DNA of 64,000 bases, taken from positions 1-64,000 of the forward strand of contig RECY01000023.1 of assembly GCA_007693785.1 (NCBI GenBank), read 5' to 3'. The stretch is from Phycisphaerales bacterium. GTDB taxonomy: Bacteria; Planctomycetota; Phycisphaerae; Phycisphaerales; UBA1924. The notes under the pieces were generated by a model, which saw only the letters and a list, made by a program, of their open reading frames with translations, was not told where the DNA came from and did no database searches. Shown here piece after piece: positions 9,288 through 17,816 of the stretch. The first letter of the stretch is position 1; every line of letters starts with the position of its first letter. The translations under genes and the position numbers were made by a program.

Positions 9288-9584
9288 GTCGCCAGATCTG
9301 TTCGTGTATTCGTCGCCACCTCTCCACCCATGTGCCCGCGACAAGTGCTTCTGCATCAGCAACCGGCTCCAGTTGGAAATCGGCGCGACCTCGGTGTCCG
9401 TCGGATGGAAGCACGCTGGCGGCCAGAGGAACTGATGGTCGTGCTCGAGCAGTATCCGCGCAACGAATACCGGGCCGGCTTAGTCATCGACACAGGGCCG
9501 CTCGACGAACGACTCCTCGATGGTACTGGAGGCTTGCCAAGCCGTGGGCTGGTTCGGCACGAAGCGGTTCGCATCCCGTGATCA
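9288..9584. other. Gap without a convincing gene
   Basis: About 300 bp between the sigma-54 activator and the first recombinase remnant. A plus frame contains PRNEYRAGLVIDTGPLDERLLD and stops at 9579-9581. It looks protein-like but has no recognisable domain or start and may be the tail of a lost gene. Confidence 0.3.
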
Positions 9585-9770
9585 TCACCCCTCCCAGGTC
9601 CTCGCCGTCATGGCCTCGATGACGGCGGCGGGTCGGAGGTGGTCGAGGTACCGGATGGTGGTGGCCAGCGAGGCGTGGCCGAGTTGTCTTTGGATGATCG
9701 CGACGTCGACGCCCTCGGCGCGGAGCTCGGCAACGTGGGCGTGCACACAGCGGACCATGTGTCGGGCGGG
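9585..9770 (-). pseudogene. Tyrosine recombinase C-terminal remnant (copy A)
   Basis: The minus frame ending at the TGA at 9585-9587 reads ...HVAELRAEGVDVAIIQRQLG, HASLATTIRYLDHLRPAAV and then IEAMTARTWEG. This is the C-terminus of the recombinase encoded at 10591. Compared with that copy it has lost about 18 bp between two GTGGGCGTG repeats, which removes the catalytic HGFRH motif; the GH and the tyrosine motifs remain. There is no upstream catalytic half, so it cannot be active. One of five related pieces in the window. Confidence 0.85.
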
Positions 9771-9775
9771 ACGAC

Positions 9776-10372
9776 TCAGGCCCGCCCCGTTTCACGCCAT
9801 TGCAAAACGTCCGCGATCACGCGTCCCGGATCATCGGCTTGGTCTAACGGCACCAGCAGTGCCGAGCCTAGGTCTCTGGGCGAACGCAGCGGCCTTGCGG
9901 AAATCAGCATCGCGTCCTTGCCATCGATCTGTACTCGCGCCAGCCCGCCCGCCTGCGGCCAAGCGAGGTGCCGATGCCGGCCCTGCCAAGCGGCAGCGGC
10001 TCCGCTTGCGTTCAGCGTAAGGACGACCGCCCCCACCGGCACATCCAGCTTGCCCTTTTCGATGGACTGGACAGCCTCGCGGACGCCGGTCCGCTCGATG
10101 AGCCCCGTGCTCGCTTTCTCGAATGCCACTTCCGTTTGCTTGACCCGCTTGCGACCAAACACCATCGATAGAAGACCCCGAACCAAGCCTTCTTCCACGC
10201 GGGAAACGGACTCGGCCAGGCCATCAATCCCGTCAAAGCGATGAGTCTCATAGCCCACCCGGGCGACGGCCATGACCGCGATGCCCCAGTCTTCTGGCGT
10301 GATCGTGCATTCGAACCGATGGGCGTCGCTCGAATAGGCGTCACTGTCTTGGCCACTTGGTATCTGCATATG
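9776..10372 (-). CDS. Hypothetical protein between two recombinase copies
   Basis: A 198-residue protein of unknown function that I do not recognise. The ATG at 10372 is preceded by AAGGGG at good spacing; an ATG at 10405 is the alternative. The chain is mixed: a beta-rich start (HRFECTITPEDWGIAVMAVA), a basic helix around residue 70 (GLLSMVFGRKRVKQTEVAFE), and a C-terminal half with VGAVVLTLNASGAAAAW and an EALLVPLDQ-like strand. No signal peptide or membrane segment is visible. It is a single gene trapped between recombinase remnant A and the larger recombinase at 10591, both on the same strand, so it looks like cargo. Confidence 0.6.
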   Translation of the reverse strand, partial: HMQIPSGQDSDAYSSDAHRFECTITPEDWGIAVMAVARVGYETHRFDGIDGLAESVSRVEEGLVRGLLSMVFGRKRVKQTEVAFEKASTGLIERTGVREAVQSIEKGKLDVPVGAVVLTLNASGAAAAWQGRHRHLAWPQAGGLARVQIDGKDAMLISARPLRSPRDLGSALLVPLDQADDPGRVIADVLQWRETGRA

Positions 10373-10590
10373 CGTGCCCCTTCGCCACATACCGATGAGA
10401 GCCATCGCTGCATTGTTGGGCTCTGCATCGGCCGGGTTTCAACCTTGTCCACGCATGCGCCCAGCGGCGTACTAGCATCCGTGGGCCTCTGCGAAGCCTA
10501 CATCCATCAAGTGGCGGGATCATCGGTAGCATCCAAGCCCAATGCTGCGACCCGCTCTGATTGAGTAAAAGTTGCCCAAGCTGCGAACCC

Positions 10591-11247
10591 TCAGTCTACT
10601 TCCCCCACCTCCCATTCCCTCGCCTGGATCGCCCGCACCACGGCGGCGGGGCAGAGGTGATCGAGGTAGCGGATGGTGGTGGCGAGGCTGGCGTGGCCGA
10701 GCTGTCTTCGGATGACGGCGACGTCGACGCCCTCGGCGCGGAGCTCGGCGGCGTGGGCGTGGCGGAAGCCGTGGGCGTGGACGCGGCGGTCCAGCCCGGC
10801 GCGGTGGCCGAGGCGTTGGAGCTGCACGCGGACGTAGCTGGCGGAGATCGGCTCGCCGGAGCGGCCGCAGAAGACCCAGCCGTCAACGCCGTGCCCGAGC
10901 GTCTTGCGCGCTTCGAGCCAATCGATGAGCAGTGCAGTGCCGCCGTGGTCGATGCCGACGGTGCGGGCGCGGCCGCCCTTGGCGTGCAGGACGCGGATGG
11001 AGCGTGCGTCCGGGTCGAGGTCCTTGACGCGGAGCAGGCGGGCCTCGTTGAGGCGGAGCCCGGCGCGGTAGAGGGCGGCGATGAGCGCGCGGGTGCGGAG
11101 GCCGGCGGGCGTGGTGCCGCAGGCGTCGAGCAGGGCGCGGACCTCGTTGGGGCGGAGCACCTCGGCGGGGAAGCGCCGGGGTCGCGCCGGTGACGACGGG
11201 GGCGGCGTGGTCGATGGGCGTGCTGCTGCTGGGGGTGCTGTATTCAA
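10591..11247 (-). CDS. Tyrosine recombinase/integrase, catalytic domain only
   Basis: A site-specific recombinase of about 218 residues. The catalytic set is complete: Arg in AGLRLNEARLLRVKDLD, the HGFRHAHA box, LGHASLATTIRY with the Tyr nucleophile, and a lysine-containing beta-hairpin (HAKGGRARTVGID). The N-terminal core-binding (SAM-like) domain seen in most integrases is missing, so it is either truncated or a minimal type. There is no ATG. A TTG at 11247 has GGAG 6-7 bases upstream; the frame is open to a TTG at 11319. It lies just after a minus-strand phage-like gene pair and is the best preserved of five related copies. Confidence 0.8.
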   Translation of the reverse strand: MNTAPPAAARPSTTPPPSSPARPRRFPAEVLRPNEVRALLDACGTTPAGLRTRALIAALYRAGLRLNEARLLRVKDLDPDARSIRVLHAKGGRARTVGIDHGGTALLIDWLEARKTLGHGVDGWVFCGRSGEPISASYVRVQLQRLGHRAGLDRRVHAHGFRHAHAAELRAEGVDVAVIRRQLGHASLATTIRYLDHLCPAAVVRAIQAREWEVGEVD

Positions 11248-11320
11248 GGGGATCTCCGGCTGCGCGTCTGGTGGCAAAGCGCAACCGGGACCTTCCCTCA
11301 ACGCCCCCGCAGGGATCAAG

Positions 11321-11554
11321 TCATGTCGGCACGGTCATGGACGGCCGCCCCGGCGGGTCGTCGATCCCTGGCGGGCGGTTGGCGATCGTGACCATGATGC
11401 ACGCGCCCACGCGCCCGCAGCGATGACACCCGGCGGGGAGCGGCTCCCCCTCGAGGACCAACGCCAGCCTGCCGCGCCCGGCGCAGACCGGGCAGACGCT
11501 GGCGGCCCCGAGCCGGGCCTCAATGCGTCGCACGCGGCCGCGGAGCGCGCCCAT
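11321..11554 (-). CDS. Small CxxC zinc-ribbon protein
   Basis: A 77-residue protein beginning MGALRGRVRRIEARLG. It has two cysteine pairs, CPVCAGRG at 21 and CHRCGRVG at 43, which should bind zinc. Its ATG overlaps the stop codon of the preceding HTH gene (TGATG), showing translational coupling. Position after a small-terminase-like gene suggests a phage origin. Specific function is unknown. Confidence 0.6.
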   Translation of the reverse strand: MGALRGRVRRIEARLGAASVCPVCAGRGRLALVLEGEPLPAGCHRCGRVGACIMVTIANRPPGIDDPPGRPSMTVPT

Positions 11555-12060
11555 CAGCGCACCTCCCCCGGGTCGTCCCCGTCGGCGAGGCGCTCCAGGT
11601 CGTCGACGCGCCCGGCCAGGTCGTCCAGCTCGATCGCCTCCCGGCTGAAGCGCAGCAGCGAGCCCGCCGCCTGGACACGGGCGGCGTAGGGGGCTCCGGG
11701 GTCGACCATGATCCGCGCCAGCGTCTGCACCGCGGCCGCGGCGATGCGGTGCGAGCCCGCGATCGCCTGGGCGAAGGCCTCGCGGCGCGCCGCCCGGTAG
11801 GCGCGGGCGAAGACCGGCTCGCGCATCCAGCGGTGCAGCGTCCGCTCCCCGACGCCGGCGGCCCTGGCGGCGCGGGCGATGGTGGGCTCGGCCAGCAGCG
11901 CGATGATCGCCTTCTCCTGGCTGTGGGTCACCCCGTCCGGGGGCGCGTCGAGCACCTCCCCGTCCACGGCCTCCGCATCGGCGACGGGCGCGTCGACATC
12001 GGCGACGAGCGGGGTGTCGGCCGGGGGCACGCCGGACTCGGGCCCGTGCTCGGCGCTCAT
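11554..12060 (-). CDS. Small-terminase-like helix-turn-helix protein (phBC6A51-like)
   Basis: A 168-residue protein. After an acidic Pro/Ala/Val-rich N-terminus, residues ~50-90 form an HTH: EKAIIALLAEPTIARAARAA followed by GVGERTLHRWM. A helical region and a coiled-coil-like end (AIELDDLAGRVDDLERL) follow. The HTH and the following helices are typical of phage small-terminase-like proteins, which recognise phage DNA for packaging. No large terminase follows; the zinc ribbon and recombinase come next, so the packaging module has been cut. The ATG at 12060 is preferred over upstream in-frame starts because the conserved part begins downstream. Confidence 0.6.
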   Translation of the reverse strand: MSAEHGPESGVPPADTPLVADVDAPVADAEAVDGEVLDAPPDGVTHSQEKAIIALLAEPTIARAARAAGVGERTLHRWMREPVFARAYRAARREAFAQAIAGSHRIAAAAVQTLARIMVDPGAPYAARVQAAGSLLRFSREAIELDDLAGRVDDLERLADGDDPGEVR

Positions 12061-12209
12061 GCCGCGGCTCCAAGGACATGTCCTGGGTAGGCCAAGAAAT
12101 CTCCAAAACATCTGGAATTCAAGGCGGAAACGACTTCCCTTCGGCGCGGGGTCATGGCTGAATGTGTCACACGCGGGGCGAATGCCCGCCGCCGCGAACG
12201 GAGACGACC

Positions 12210-12455
12210 ATGAGCAACGACCCCACCACACGCGACACCACGATCGAGCGCATCGCTCGGAAGGCGCTCGGCATCGAGACGCTCGAGACCCGCCACACCG
12301 ACGGTCTCGACTTCCACGACCTGGCGGTCTGGACGATCAAGGACGCCCTCGAGCACGCGTACGAGGCGGGCCGCAAAGCAGCACCGCCGACCCGAGTCAC
12401 ATGCCCGGCCTGCCGCCGGGACATCGAGATCCGACCCATCCCACCCCTGACCTGA
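12210..12455 (+). CDS. DUF6900-like small protein
   Basis: An 81-residue protein whose core (IERIARKALGIETLETRHTD, then LDFHDLAVWTIKDALEHAYEAGR) matches the DUF6900 family, found in phages and mobile elements and of unknown function. A terminal CPACRRDIEIRP segment carries one CxxC pair. It is divergent from the small-terminase-like gene with a ~150-bp control region between. A strong hairpin directly follows its stop codon. Confidence 0.65.
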   Translation: MSNDPTTRDTTIERIARKALGIETLETRHTDGLDFHDLAVWTIKDALEHAYEAGRKAAPPTRVTCPACRRDIEIRPIPPLT

Positions 12456-12476
12456 AGCCCGCTCGTCGCGGGCTTC
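12454..12476 (+). terminator. Hairpin after the DUF6900-like gene
   Basis: Perfect 9-bp stem GAAGCCCGC / GCGGGCTTC with a TCGTC loop, starting at the stop codon. Only a weak T-rich stretch follows (CGCTGTTTCTC), so it is a probable rather than certain Rho-independent terminator. The next gene on the same strand begins about 30 bp downstream. Confidence 0.6.
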
Positions 12477-12509
12477 GCTGTTTCTCAACCTCGAGCAAGG
12501 AGCATCGAC

Positions 12510-12881
12510 ATGACCACGAAGAAAACCACCACCAAGAAGGCGGCCGCAAAGAAGGCGGCCACCGCGCCCGCGAAGGCCGCGGCCAAGCGCCGCACGCAGG
12601 ACGGCGGCGAGGACCCGGTCGCCACGATCGCCGTCAAGGCCGACCGCATGAGCGGGCTCGACCTCGCGGCGCGGGTCATCGCCGAGGCGGGCGAGCCGCT
12701 GGCCGCCAAGCAGATCGCCGAGCGCGCCATCGAGGCGGGATGGAAGACCCGCGGCAAGACGCCCGAGGCCACGCTCTACGCCGCCATCGTCCGCGAGATC
12801 GCCAAGAAGGGCGACGGGGCCCGCTTCAAGAAGACCGACCGCGGGCGCTTCGAGGCCGCCGCCATCACGACTGGTCACTGA
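12510..12881 (+). CDS. HARE-HTH winged-helix protein
   Basis: A 123-residue protein. A lysine/alanine-rich disordered N-terminus (KKTTTKKAAAKKAA) resembles histone H1-like tails. A HARE-HTH domain follows: SGLDLAARVIAEAGEPLAAK, then KTRGKTPEATLYAAIVREI and FKKTDRGRFE. HARE-HTH domains bind DNA and occur in RNA polymerase delta subunits, restriction enzymes and phage proteins, where they are thought to sense modified or unusual DNA. It sits beside a ParB-domain DNA methyltransferase gene on the opposite strand, compatible with a DNA-modification theme. The ATG is preceded by AAGGAG. Confidence 0.8.
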   Translation: MTTKKTTTKKAAAKKAATAPAKAAAKRRTQDGGEDPVATIAVKADRMSGLDLAARVIAEAGEPLAAKQIAERAIEAGWKTRGKTPEATLYAAIVREIAKKGDGARFKKTDRGRFEAAAITTGH

Positions 12882-12908
12882 CGGGATTGACCGCATCGCG
12901 TCCCTCCC

Positions 12909-14333
12909 TCACGCCTCGGCCGCCGCCGGGGCGTTTTCTGCGGTTGCAGCGCTCGCGGGCACCCGCTCGGCCTTCAGCCCGGTGAACTGCTCCCAGCGCT
13001 GCACGATCACGTCGCAGTACGGCGGGTCGAGCTCCATCAGCAGCGCCGTGCGCCCGGTCATCTCGCAGGCGATCAGCGTGCTGCCGCTCCCGCCGAAGAG
13101 GTCGAGCACGCGCTCGCCGGGGCGGGAGCTGTACTCGATCGCGCGCTGGGCCAGCTCGACGGGCTTCTCGGTGAGATGCACCATCCGCTGCGGGCTGACC
13201 TTTTTGATGTGCCAGAGGTCGGTCGCGTTGCTCGGCCCGTGGAAGTGGTGCCCGGCGCCCTCCTTCCAGCCATAGAAGCACAGCTCGAAGGCGCCCATGA
13301 AGTCCTTGCGCGTCAGCACCGGGTGCTGCTTGTCCCAGACGATCGCCTGGGAGAAGTACAGCCCCGCCTCGGCCAGCGGGCCCGGGTAGTTGCCGAGATT
13401 GGCGTAGCCGCCCCAGATGTAGAACGACCCGCCGGGCTTGAGCGCCCGCGCCGCGTTGCCGAACCACGCCAGCAGCAGCGCGTCGAACGCCTCGTCGGTC
13501 ACGAAGTCGTTGGTCAGCGGGCGGTCCTTGGCCCGCATCTTCCGCGTGGTGCCCTTGGCCTTCTCGGGGTGGCGGGCGAGGTCGAGCTTCTGGTGATGGG
13601 TCTGGGTATTGCCCCCTGCCTTCCCGGCCTGCTTGCTGAACGATGAGTTGCCCGCCGCGATGGCGTTATTGCTCCGCGGCTCGACCTTCACGTTGTACGG
13701 CGGGTCGGTGTTGACCAGGTGCACGGGCTCGCCGCCGAGGAGACGATCAAGGTCCGTTGCGCTCCCGCTATCCCCACAGAGCAGCCGGTGGCGGCCGAGG
13801 ATCCACAGGTCGCCGGGGCGCGTGATCGCTTCGTCCGGCGGCTCGGGCGCCTCGTCGGGGTCGGTGAGGCCCTCGGTCCCGGCCGGGGCGAGGATCGCCG
13901 AGAGCTCCGCGGGGTCGAAGCCGAGTGAGGCGAGGTCGACGTCGGCGAGCTGGAGCGCCTCCAGCTCGATCGGGAGCAGCTCCGCGTCCCAGCTCGCCAG
14001 CTCGGCGGTCTTGTTGTCCGCGATGCGGTAGGCCCGCGCCTGCTCCGCCGTGAGCCCGCGGGCGACGTGGACCGGGACCGTGCCGAGGCCGAGCTTCTGC
14101 GCGGCCTTGAGGCGCGTGTGCCCGGCGAGGATGACACCGTCTTCGTCCACGACGATGGGCACGCGGAAGCCGAACGCCGCGATGCTCGAGGCCACCGCGT
14201 CGACGGCGTGGTCGTTGCGCCGGGGGTTGCGGTCGTACGGCACGGGACGGTCGATCGGCCACAGCTCGATCGACAGATCGGTGACGGCGGGCGCGGTGAC
14301 AGGATCGGCGGGAGCGGGGTCTGGATTGGTCAT
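12909..14333 (-). CDS. ParB-domain DNA methyltransferase (N6-adenine or N4-cytosine)
   Basis: A 474-residue fusion common in prophages. Residues ~20-110 are a ParB/sulfiredoxin-like domain (RNPRRNDHAVDAVA, GHTRLKAAQKLG at 71-82, RIADNKTAELA). The C-terminal half is a beta-class amino-methyltransferase: catalytic DPPY at 210-213, a target-recognition region, then the AdoMet-binding LDLFGGSGST near 420. It should methylate an exocyclic amine in a short DNA site. The ATG at 14333 gives the expected ParB start. No cognate restriction gene is adjacent, so it is probably a phage or solitary methylase. It is divergent from the truncated SRAP gene, with a short tandem repeat between. Confidence 0.88.
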   Translation of the reverse strand: MTNPDPAPADPVTAPAVTDLSIELWPIDRPVPYDRNPRRNDHAVDAVASSIAAFGFRVPIVVDEDGVILAGHTRLKAAQKLGLGTVPVHVARGLTAEQARAYRIADNKTAELASWDAELLPIELEALQLADVDLASLGFDPAELSAILAPAGTEGLTDPDEAPEPPDEAITRPGDLWILGRHRLLCGDSGSATDLDRLLGGEPVHLVNTDPPYNVKVEPRSNNAIAAGNSSFSKQAGKAGGNTQTHHQKLDLARHPEKAKGTTRKMRAKDRPLTNDFVTDEAFDALLLAWFGNAARALKPGGSFYIWGGYANLGNYPGPLAEAGLYFSQAIVWDKQHPVLTRKDFMGAFELCFYGWKEGAGHHFHGPSNATDLWHIKKVSPQRMVHLTEKPVELAQRAIEYSSRPGERVLDLFGGSGSTLIACEMTGRTALLMELDPPYCDVIVQRWEQFTGLKAERVPASAATAENAPAAAEA

Positions 14334-14430
14334 GGGGGCGGTCCTTGCACGTGGGGGGATGGTGTGGGTCGCGAGGCTTGCATCACGCGCACCGCTAATT
14401 ATAATAAAATCACGCATCACATGCAATCTA

Positions 14431-14465
14431 GCAACGCCCCGCAAGCGCTCGCAACGTCCCGCAAG
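14431..14465. repeat. Two tandem 15-bp repeats in the divergent promoter region
   Basis: GCAACGCCCCGCAAG at 14431-14445 and GCAACGTCCCGCAAG at 14451-14465 differ at one base and have a 20-bp period, i.e. two helical turns. They lie between the methyltransferase gene and the SRAP fragment, just after an AT-rich stretch at 14395-14410. This is the layout expected for a regulator binding two sites on one face of DNA. The binding protein is unknown. Confidence 0.4.
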
Positions 14466-14484
14466 GTCGGTGTAAGATCCCGCG

Positions 14485-14619
14485 ATGTGCGGGCGGTTCA
14501 CGCGAGAGCGCGACAGCGACCGGATCCTCGAGCCCCTCGGGCGGCGCTTCCCGGGCGGCGCCGCCGAGGCGGCCCACGCTGCGCACCCGATGCCGCCGAG
14601 CTACAAAGTCGCGCCGTAG
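14485..14619 (+). pseudogene. Truncated SRAP (YedK/HMCES-like) gene
   Basis: The 44-codon frame starts MCGRFTRERDSD and ends PMPPSYKVAP followed by TAG. Cys2 (the catalytic residue that crosslinks abasic DNA) and the YxxAP element match the first ~45 residues of SRAP proteins, which continue 'APTQ' and run to ~220 residues. Here a stop replaces the Thr position, the next codon is still Gln, and the frame has no further family similarity before the kinase gene end at 14688. A broken fragment; the first sites are real but the protein would not fold. Confidence 0.65.
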
Positions 14620-14687
14620 CAGCCGTCGGCGTCAAGCGATCCCATGATCCGGGTTAAAATCTGTATGCACTGGGGAATGCGGTGTTC

Positions 14688-17390
14688 TCAGGGCGCATCG
14701 CCAGTCTTATCCGCCTGCCCAGGCTTCGTGCGCCAGTGTGCAGCCTTGGCGTCGTGGCCGGCATCGGGGTCGGCTTTGTGCCAGGTATTGTAGAGATCGG
14801 TGATGGCTTTGATCGCGTCTTGCGTGCGCTCGTGATGTTCACCAAGGGCCGCGCAGAGGATCGCGTACGCGTCCAGGGCGCGCTCCTCGGCATCCGCGTG
14901 CCGGCCCATGGCGGCAAGCGTGCGCGCGTGCCCCATTCGGAACATCCCGAAGATCCAATGCTCACTACCCAGAACATCGCGAGCGATTCGTACGGCCTCG
15001 TCTCCGAGCGCGTTCGCCTCTTCCAGACGGCCCAGATCCCGCAGCAGGACGCCCATGTTGCTGATGCTGACCAGCGTGTCCGGATGGTCATCACCCAGCA
15101 CGCGCCGGCGGACCTCCAGTGCTTCGCGCTGGTACGGCTCGGCTTCGGCCAGTTTGCCCTGCGACCGGAGCAGAAAAGCCATGTTGTTGATAGTGCCCAG
15201 CGTGCGTGGATGGTCCGCGCCCAGCACGCGGCGGAGGCCATCGAGCGCTTCGCGCGCGTATGCCTCAGCCTCGGTCAGCTTGCCTTGGGCCGCGAGCAGG
15301 ATGCCCATGTTGTTGATGCTGATCAGCATGTTCGGATCATCAGGACCAAGCACGCGGCGGTAGCCCGCGAGCGCCTCGCTGTAGTACTGTTCGGCTTCGG
15401 GCAGCCTGCCCTGTGCCTGCAGCACTTGGCCCATGCTGTTGATGCTGTCCAGCGTGCTCGGGTGGTCCGCGCTCAGCGCGCGACGGCGACCCTCCAGTGC
15501 TTCGCGGTAGTACGGCTCGACCTCGGGCAGCTTGCCCTGGTTCAAGAGCAGAGCGCCCATGTTGTGAATGCTGCTTAGCGTGTCCGGGTGGTTAGCGCCC
15601 AGCAACTCCCGCCGGATCGCCAGCGCTCGCTGCTGCGGGTCGGTGGCGAGGTCGAGCAAGCCCAAGCCGCGCAGCGTGTCGGCGACCGTCTGCAGCAAGC
15701 GGGCCCGGACGAGCGGCTGGCTCGCGAACTGCGTATCGATGGAACTGATCGTGCGCTCGAAAATATTGTTCTTGAGTGTGTTCAGCGCGATGCTCGTGAA
15801 GTTGATGGGTGCCAGGGCCGCGGCGAGGGCGTCGCGCTCGGCTTCGGGAGCCGCATCGAGCAGCGACCGACGCAGGTTCGCGCCCATCGCCTCCGGCTGG
15901 ATCGCGCTCAGCTGCCCGGCCTGGAAGTCGGCGACGAGCTCGAACTCTTCGGCGCGGGCGAGGGCGTCAGTCTCGGCCGCCTCGGCCCGTCGCGCGTTCT
16001 CCTCTGCTTCGAGCTTCGCGATCCGTTCCGACTCGGCGGCGGCCATCGCTACCGACGCCTGCTCATCAGCCCGCTTCTTCTCGTCCAGCGCCCACACCAG
16101 TCCGTAGCCGGTGCCGACCATACCCAACACGAGCATCGCAGCGATCGTGCCCCCTGCCAGCACCTGGCCTTGATTGCGTTTCACGAACTTACGCAGCCTG
16201 TAGCTCGTCGAGGGCGGACTGGCTAGGACCGGCTCATCGCTCAGGTGACGCTGGATATCCGCCGCCAGAGCGTTGGCGGTGTCGTAGCGGCGCGTGCGGT
16301 CCTTCTCCAGACACTTCATCACGATCCAGTCGAGATCGCCGCGCAGCAGCGTTCCGAGCCTCTGGACATCGGCCCTGCGCTGCAGGGCGTTCGATGTTGC
16401 CGTTACACCGAGCGAGGAGACGCGCGTCGAAGGCTTGTGCGGCTCGACCTCGCGGATCAGCTTCATCATGCCCTCGAAGCCGGCGGAGTTGAGCTCCTCG
16501 TGGCTGAAGGGCGTTGTTCCTGTGAGCATCTCATACAGCAGGACGCCCAGCGAGTAGATGTCGGATCTCGTGTCAATGTCCAGCCCCGACATCTCCGCCT
16601 GCTCCGGGCTCATGTACGCCGGTGTGCCGATCATCTGGCGGTGCTGGGTGTAGATCGTCTTCTCGGTCAACTCCTGGTTGGTCGCCTTGGCAATGCCGAA
16701 GTCGATCACCTTGGGCACCGGTCTCCCGTCGTGCAGGGTGACGAGGACATTGCTCGGCTTGATGTCGCGGTGGATGATGCCCTTCTGGTGCGCGTGCTGG
16801 ATGGCGTGGCAGACCATCATGAAGAGAGCCAGACGGGCCTTGGTGTCCAGCTTCTCACGGTCGCAGTACTCGATGACCGACACGCCCTTGACCAGTTCCA
16901 TCGCGAAGAAGGGCCGGCCCGTGTCGGTGGCGCCGGCGTCGAGCACCTTGGCGATGTTGGGGTGCTCCATCATCGCCAGCGCCTGACGCTCGGCCTCGAA
17001 GCGGGCGATGACCTGCTTCGTATCCATGCCCAGCTTGATGATCTTCAGCGCCACGCGTCGCTTGACGGGCTCTCGCTGCTCGGCGGCCCAGACGGTTCCG
17101 AAGCCACCCTCGCCGAGTGGTTCGAGCAGCTTGTAGCGGCCGATCTGCTGGCCGGGCTGCTCGGACCCGCCGCGCGGCGCGGTCTGCGAGGCCGGCGCAA
17201 TCCGCGACACGGTCGCGTCGGCGTCGGAGGCTCTGAGGGAGTCGGCCGCCTCTTCCGCCGAAGCCAGCATCGCATCGACCCTACTCCGCAGCGCGAGATC
17301 CTTGCCGCAGGCGCCCCTGAGGTATGCGCTGCGCTGATCCGGTGGTAGTGTGCTGGCTTCATCGAAGATTGATTCTGCACCATCTGGCAT
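14688..17390 (-). CDS. Transmembrane Ser/Thr protein kinase with C-terminal TPRs
   Basis: A 900-residue receptor-like kinase of planctomycete type. The kinase domain spans ~85-350: glycine loop [10 protein letters not shown]116 in [15 protein letters not shown] at 207-214, DFG at 230-232, and [10 protein letters not shown]. One transmembrane helix follows the kinase ([20 protein letters not shown]). The rest is outside: a coiled coil rich in Glu/Ala, then about seven kinesin-light-chain-like repeats of ~42 residues (pattern LGxDHPxTLxSINNMGxLLxxQGKLxEAExY). The TPRs probably bind partner proteins. No linked substrate is evident. The gene ends just after the phage-like module, on the opposite strand to the SRAP fragment. 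Confidence 0.93.
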   Translation of the reverse strand: MPDGAESIFDEASTLPPDQRSAYLRGACGKDLALRSRVDAMLASAEEAADSLRASDADATVSRIAPASQTAPRGGSEQPGQQIGRYKLLEPLGEGGFGTVWAAEQREPVKRRVALKIIKLGMDTKQVIARFEAERQALAMMEHPNIAKVLDAGATDTGRPFFAMELVKGVSVIEYCDREKLDTKARLALFMMVCHAIQHAHQKGIIHRDIKPSNVLVTLHDGRPVPKVIDFGIAKATNQELTEKTIYTQHRQMIGTPAYMSPEQAEMSGLDIDTRSDIYSLGVLLYEMLTGTTPFSHEELNSAGFEGMMKLIREVEPHKPSTRVSSLGVTATSNALQRRADVQRLGTLLRGDLDWIVMKCLEKDRTRRYDTANALAADIQRHLSDEPVLASPPSTSYRLRKFVKRNQGQVLAGGTIAAMLVLGMVGTGYGLVWALDEKKRADEQASVAMAAAESERIAKLEAEENARRAEAAETDALARAEEFELVADFQAGQLSAIQPEAMGANLRRSLLDAAPEAERDALAAALAPINFTSIALNTLKNNIFERTISSIDTQFASQPLVRARLLQTVADTLRGLGLLDLATDPQQRALAIRRELLGANHPDTLSSIHNMGALLLNQGKLPEVEPYYREALEGRRRALSADHPSTLDSINSMGQVLQAQGRLPEAEQYYSEALAGYRRVLGPDDPNMLISINNMGILLAAQGKLTEAEAYAREALDGLRRVLGADHPRTLGTINNMAFLLRSQGKLAEAEPYQREALEVRRRVLGDDHPDTLVSISNMGVLLRDLGRLEEANALGDEAVRIARDVLGSEHWIFGMFRMGHARTLAAMGRHADAEERALDAYAILCAALGEHHERTQDAIKAITDLYNTWHKADPDAGHDAKAAHWRTKPGQADKTGDAP

Positions 17391-17466
17391 GCCTGGCTCC
17401 TCTGTGCTCTACGTACATCATAACGATGTGAGAGGACGTCTTGAATGCCTCCGATTTGAATATGGT

Positions 17467-17590
17467 TCAGTGGCGCAAGTGCCTGGCTTCGCGCCCGAAG
17501 CGCTCCGCGTTGGCGGTCAGTTCAGTGGGAAGTGCCTTGATCGCGACCTTACGGCCCAAGCGAGTACCCACCACCCGGACTTCACGCAGA
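17467..17590 (-). pseudogene. Ser/Thr kinase N-lobe fragment
   Basis: On the minus strand a frame reads VVGTRLGRKVAIKALPTEL and then TANAERFGREARHLRH before a TGA near 17467. This is the beta-strand/lysine part of a kinase N-lobe (LGRKVAIKVLP type) and helix C start, without any other kinase part. It is a different kinase from the one at 14688. It overlaps the end of the dinB fragment. Non-functional debris. Confidence 0.6.
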
Positions 17591-17689
17591 CGGGCCGCCC
17601 CCAAGCCCGGGGTGGTCCATTTGCTCCACAGACGCGAAGAAAGCATCCATATCGAGGAACAGGACCAGCAGTTCGGGTGAGGGCGTCAT
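17582..17689 (-). pseudogene. DinB (DNA polymerase IV)-like N-terminal fragment
   Basis: The minus frame from the ATG at 17689 reads LLVLFLDMDAFFASVEQMDH followed by PGLGGGPSA and stop. The DMDAFFASVEQ segment is the first catalytic motif of Y-family polymerases. Nothing of the remaining ~300 residues is present; the sequence continues directly into the kinase fragment. A relic of a recombination or deletion joint. Confidence 0.6.
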
Positions 17690-17816
17690 GCCAGCACAAT
17701 ACTGTACGAATACTGAATACCAAGGGCTCAGGTTCAGTCCACGGGCTTCCCACTGGCCGACACCGCGAGCGCCGCCGTTGACCCGGAGCCGGGCGGGCTT
17801 GGCCTTTCTGGAAAAT

